DNA from: Astropecten irregularis
Taxonomy: Eukaryota > Echinodermata > Asteroidea > Paxillosida > Astropectinidae
NCBI GenBank assembly: GCA_963971285.1
Contig: OZ020254.1
Location: forward strand, 3,968,001-4,032,000
Length of the DNA stretch: 64,000 nt
Direction: 5' to 3'
The notes under the pieces are model-generated. The model was given only the letters and a program-made list of their open reading frames with translations, searched no databases and was not told the DNA's origin. Below, in pieces: positions 60,141 to 64,000 of this stretch. A program made the translations under genes and the position numbers. Each line of letters begins with the position of its first letter. Position 1 is the stretch's first letter.

Positions 60141-63100
60141 AATTTGTATACATGTATCAACACTAACCAAATTGAAAAAAAAAACAAGAAGTAGGCTTAA
60201 ATGATGACAAAAACAGACTTGAATGCAAGTCTTACTCGTTCTAGTCTCTCCAACATGCCCAACTTCAAACCCTACATAAAAACAGACTTGAAATATGATT
60301 ATGAAAAGTGAAATTTTTTTTCGCAAGCCAGCGCAGGTTCAGGGTACTGGATTTGAAGAGAACCCTGCATGATCATGTACCCTGACCCCTGTCTCCTAAA
60401 CTGAACATTGTAACGAGACAACCTTTCACATCAGGGAAGTGAGTCACCAGGATCCCGACCTCCCAGTCCCAATCAGCTCAGCCAGTCATGCCATGGCCTC
60501 CCCTGGGCACCTCACAGTCCCTCCTGCAGCCTTGGGTTTATAGGGATGGCCTCTGACAATTTTTGTTTTTTTCAATAAACCATGAAATGAAATTCTAGGG
60601 TTGCATTGAAATTAAAGGTTTGTCTGAGCACGGTACAGTATCATGTGGTCACATCAATTGCAAAGCATGTTGTCCAGTTTTCTGATATGATAAAAGGTCA
60701 TATTTTAACCAATGCAATTAGTCCAGTGCAAATGGTGTATCCATTTCATAGAGGAAGGCTGTTATACTGCAGCTACAGTGTGGTCGTAACATGAAGTCAT
60801 ACAGGAAAGCCCTACTGTAGCAAATTATGTATACAATGCACTTGTAATTTCACCATTGCTTGATGCATTGGAACATCCGACTGAAATGCTTCACAACATA
60901 ACATGCTGATCAATGATCATTCACTGGCAAGCGCTAGAAAACAAGTGATTCATTCAATTATTGAAAGGCCATATAAGTTACATTGAACAGTATTCCTGCA
61001 TATACATGTAGGCTGATCACAACAGTGGAAGGATACATTACAATGTAAATCCTATGAAAAGCACCATTTTGAGCCTACAACATTTCGAATGCCAGCTAGG
61101 TACCTTTATCATCACCTCAGTCAAATTTCTCAACTCGAATTCGAAAACAAACCAAAGTGCAAACACTGGTAGATTTGACCACTCAAAATGCATCCATTGT
61201 CTCTGTAAAAAAAAAATATCCCAATTTGTTCAGTTCACAGCAAACATGGCATTATTTTGTCACATGGGTTGATTTACTTTATCTAAAGCTGTTGTTACCT
61301 TGGGCATTTAATCTACCCACTGCCCTAAAGTCAATATAAAATATGAGGACAGCCTTAACTCCTGCCAACAGGCACAGATAGCCTGTGTTAATCTTGGGGA
61401 GGGGAATGATAAGATTAGCATTTTACTGATTTATACCTGAAGGCTGAAGTACATACATGTAGGCCTCCATGTACTTATGTAGGCCTACTGTATCTATCAG
61501 AAGTATAGGCCTACATTTTACTCTAACTGCAACCATCACACAAAACTTGCCAAGGAGGTTAAGAATTTCAAATTCACTGCCCAATTCTGCGGCAAAATCA
61601 ATTTCTGCTGAGTTCCTTAAAATGAATCGAGGCAGCAAAAAACAAGTACGAGTCCAACATTGAAGCTGTTTAATACATCGATGTCCGACACATAGTCAAC
61701 TTCTGAATAGGCCCACATACAACTTTATTTTCTTTTTTCAGTCAATTATGTGCCGATTGGTGTGCCCATTGTAGGCCTACATAGTAAATCCACTGGAAAT
61801 ACAACTTAAAGAATCCTGTCATTACTTGTTAAGCGGCGGATAAAACTGATTGGTTTTTAGATTTAAAACTGTTTTAGAGCATCCAGATACATATTTTATT
61901 GCTAAAACCGATCGGGTTAAAACAGTTGTTTTAGTGAATTTAACACAATGTCTGAACGTACCCATAGTCCTAAACTCCTACAGTGCTCTGCCATTCAAAT
62001 AACAGGTCAGAAGAAATATCCAGAACAGAATGTACATGTATGTCTTGTTGACAATGTTAACATACGTGTTCATGCAGGACTACAATGACTACATGTGCAT
62101 ACACATGATATGTATGTACAGTGTATGCCTTGTTTACTACTAGTAGCCTACTACCCTTAGCAGGACACAAAAATGCAGAATCAATGATGACTTCAACATG
62201 TGTGTCTGTGAACTGTAAGTCTGTATGGTGGACATTAACACCTAGAATTCTGCATGCAAATTACTGTATATTCATAGCTGGTGAAAGGTAGGCCTACACC
62301 ATAGGTCTACATGTGCACATGTAAAAACGTGAACAAGGTTGAGGCTCATAGATACACTTTTGCACTGCCTAGTTAAAATTATTTTGAATAATGCAGCCAT
62401 ACACGCCAATACGTGTAAAGGTTATTGTAAAACTTAAACACAGTGAAAAATACTATGAATATTTATCATGCTTTTATTAAACACATGTCAGGAAGGAATT
62501 ATAAATTCTGCATACATACAGTCCATGTGCATGTGCATGTTGCAGTCAAATTTATAATGCAAACATATAACTATTAAGAAACCATTCACTGATGCCGCAC
62601 ATGTGCACTTGAATAGCACTAGTTATGATATTATATTTTTTGGGGAGCGACACACTTATTAAAATGCAGGGTCGTTCATCGCTGCCAGCTTGGTATGATT
62701 AAAACATACAGGGACACAGGAAGATCTGTCATCCCGGGAAAGCTTTCCACACCACGGGTTCACATATGGGACAAACTCCCGGACTGCTTGTGCTTGCTAT
62801 ACCGCATCAATCACCAGTACAGGTTTAAAATGCACTGTGTAGGCGCACACAATCATTACAGGCATTCAAATGTCATGCAGTGTGTGCTGTATACAACCAC
62901 AACTGTGTGAGTTGCTGGCGAACAGATCCTGAATCGACCTAGTAAAGCTTCATTTGCATTGAACATTTTCAACTTTTGTTGGGGGGAGGGGGAAACAGTG
63001 CTGGGGAAATGTCAACATTCATTGTCAATAATCCAACACGAAAGCATGTTCAGTTCTGTCAAAAGGCATGCTGCATATAAACATAACATGTCTGAAATAT

Positions 63101-63886
63101 TATTTGCTGACCCAGTGACCTTACATACGAGGTCTGTGCTGAAAGAGCACTATTCTGTAAGACGAAAGGGTCGCAGAAAAAGTCTGCAACATAAAAATAT
63201 CCATATTATATTTACTATGTGTAAATAATCGAATATCAATAATTTCCTAAGCACTCCAGTGACTACACAGCACAATGTCTTATATGCTAACAAATGGATC
63301 AAATTTGAGAATAGGCCTATCACAACAATGCAGAAGAAAATCAACAACAACATTCAATGGGGCTTAATTATTGTACATTATCCCCGCACTGCCACCACAA
63401 TAGCATAATACTTTGCCAGCATAATACTTTCCCAGCATATTTCTAATGGCCCAGATCAAATAGCAATGTTCCTATACAGCATATTATGTTGACACAAATC
63501 TGCTATGTTAGGTCTAGACCTACTTAGACTGGTGTGGAATGCGTGGCATGTCTTGTCCTGTGGGCTATTTTAGGAATCTTGGCAAAGTACACAACAAATG
63601 TTGTTGCTGCCAGTAATTCTAGGGCATTCACAGGGAGAGAGGCCAGTTTCCAGCGATCTAATAAGGGGAACGAGTTCAACTACGGATTCATTTCAAACTG
63701 GAAGGTGTAAATTAAGTTTGCGATTTTTACTTCTAACAAAATTTTTCCAGATAAGGAAAATAGGTGATGAAAGTCGTGTCATGTTGATGCTGGTAGCGAC
63801 ATTTCAGCTGCTGTAATTTTTCCATTTCACAAAAAAGGGAAGTTTTTTTTTCAACAATCCTGAATTGCAGATTAACACAAATCATG
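60141..63886. other. Non-coding stretch
   Basis: No gene recognised. AGGCCT palindromes lie near 61,460-61,515 and 62,290. An imperfect inverted pair of AAAACTG/ACAGTTTT-type words lies at 61,845-61,945. A 19-bp unit GCATAATACTTTGCCA occurs twice near 63,402-63,438. The frames are short and featureless. Confidence 0.45.
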
Positions 63887-64000
63887 TGTCTCCTGATGAG
63901 GACTAGAGCAGGCTAGTCAAAACATTGAGACCTTACGAGAAGTGTGATCGAAATAGAAGTGCGAAAGTACGAACAATTCTTACATGGTGTTTCTGCAAAA
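63887..64000 (+). mobile_element. Retroelement-like segment with hammerhead-like core, copy 2 (cut by window end)
   Basis: Matches the inverted copy at 9,618-9,732 over its whole visible length. It reads TGTCTCCTGATGAG, then the stem-loop GACTAG-AGCAGG-CTAGTC (perfect 6-bp stem), then AAAACATTGAGACC. CTGATGA, a stem and a GAAA-like box in this order recall the hammerhead core. Differences between the two copies fall at CG/CA/TG positions, consistent with an ancestral CGAAACG. The element continues past the window. Confidence 0.45.

Noticed and set aside
61840-61950. Another terminal-inverted-repeat element (AAAACTG / CAGTTTT words)
   Set aside because: The inverted match is short and imperfect, and no second copy is seen in the window.
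1-64000. CRISPR array, bacterial operon or prophage
   Set aside because: The repeats are dispersed transposons and palindromic words, with no spacer regularity; composition and element types are those of an animal nuclear genome.

Overview
This is animal nuclear DNA, AT-rich and dominated by non-coding sequence. Short palindromic words built from TGTAGGCCTACA and GTACATGTAC recur dozens of times across the window, a texture I associate with echinoderm (especially sea star) genomes and some other marine deuterostomes. That assignment is inference. I found no convincing host exon, rRNA or functional tRNA gene. All open frames outside the large retroelement are short (154 residues at most), have no recognisable domain and look like chance frames, so the window is probably intergenic DNA or the inside of a very large intron.

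The main structure is a DIRS-type (tyrosine-recombinase) retrotransposon fossil on the minus strand at about 35,643-41,778. It has the full terminal architecture of the family: inverted terminal repeats whose common 139-bp part looks identical at both ends, and an internal complementary region at 35,878-35,975. That region is the reverse complement of the two outer tips joined together. Pieces of reverse transcriptase/RNase H and of the tyrosine recombinase are recognisable, but coding is broken in many places. A 304-bp tandem duplication lies in its 5' part.

Around it lies a dense set of small non-autonomous elements: (a) seven copies or fragments of a TTAA-ended MITE starting TTAAAGGTA; (b) three ~140-bp elements and three ~245-bp elements that share a GGGTCRATTTCAY-like terminus; (c) a 337-bp hAT-type element with a perfect 8-bp target duplication; (d) a 1.32-kb foldback-like element with arrays of a CACGTGTTGA-type motif, plus a related end at 9,343; (e) a pogo/Tigger-like MITE; (f) hairpin MITEs; (g) a tRNA-derived SINE family with the tail GTCAATTTTTCTTTG; (h) two copies of a retroelement-like segment with a CTGATGA-hairpin-GAAAC layout resembling a hammerhead ribozyme core. 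Between these are simple repeats, a short degenerate TTAGGG tract, and a few repeat-poor, compositionally complex blocks that are the best candidates for host cis-regulatory DNA.
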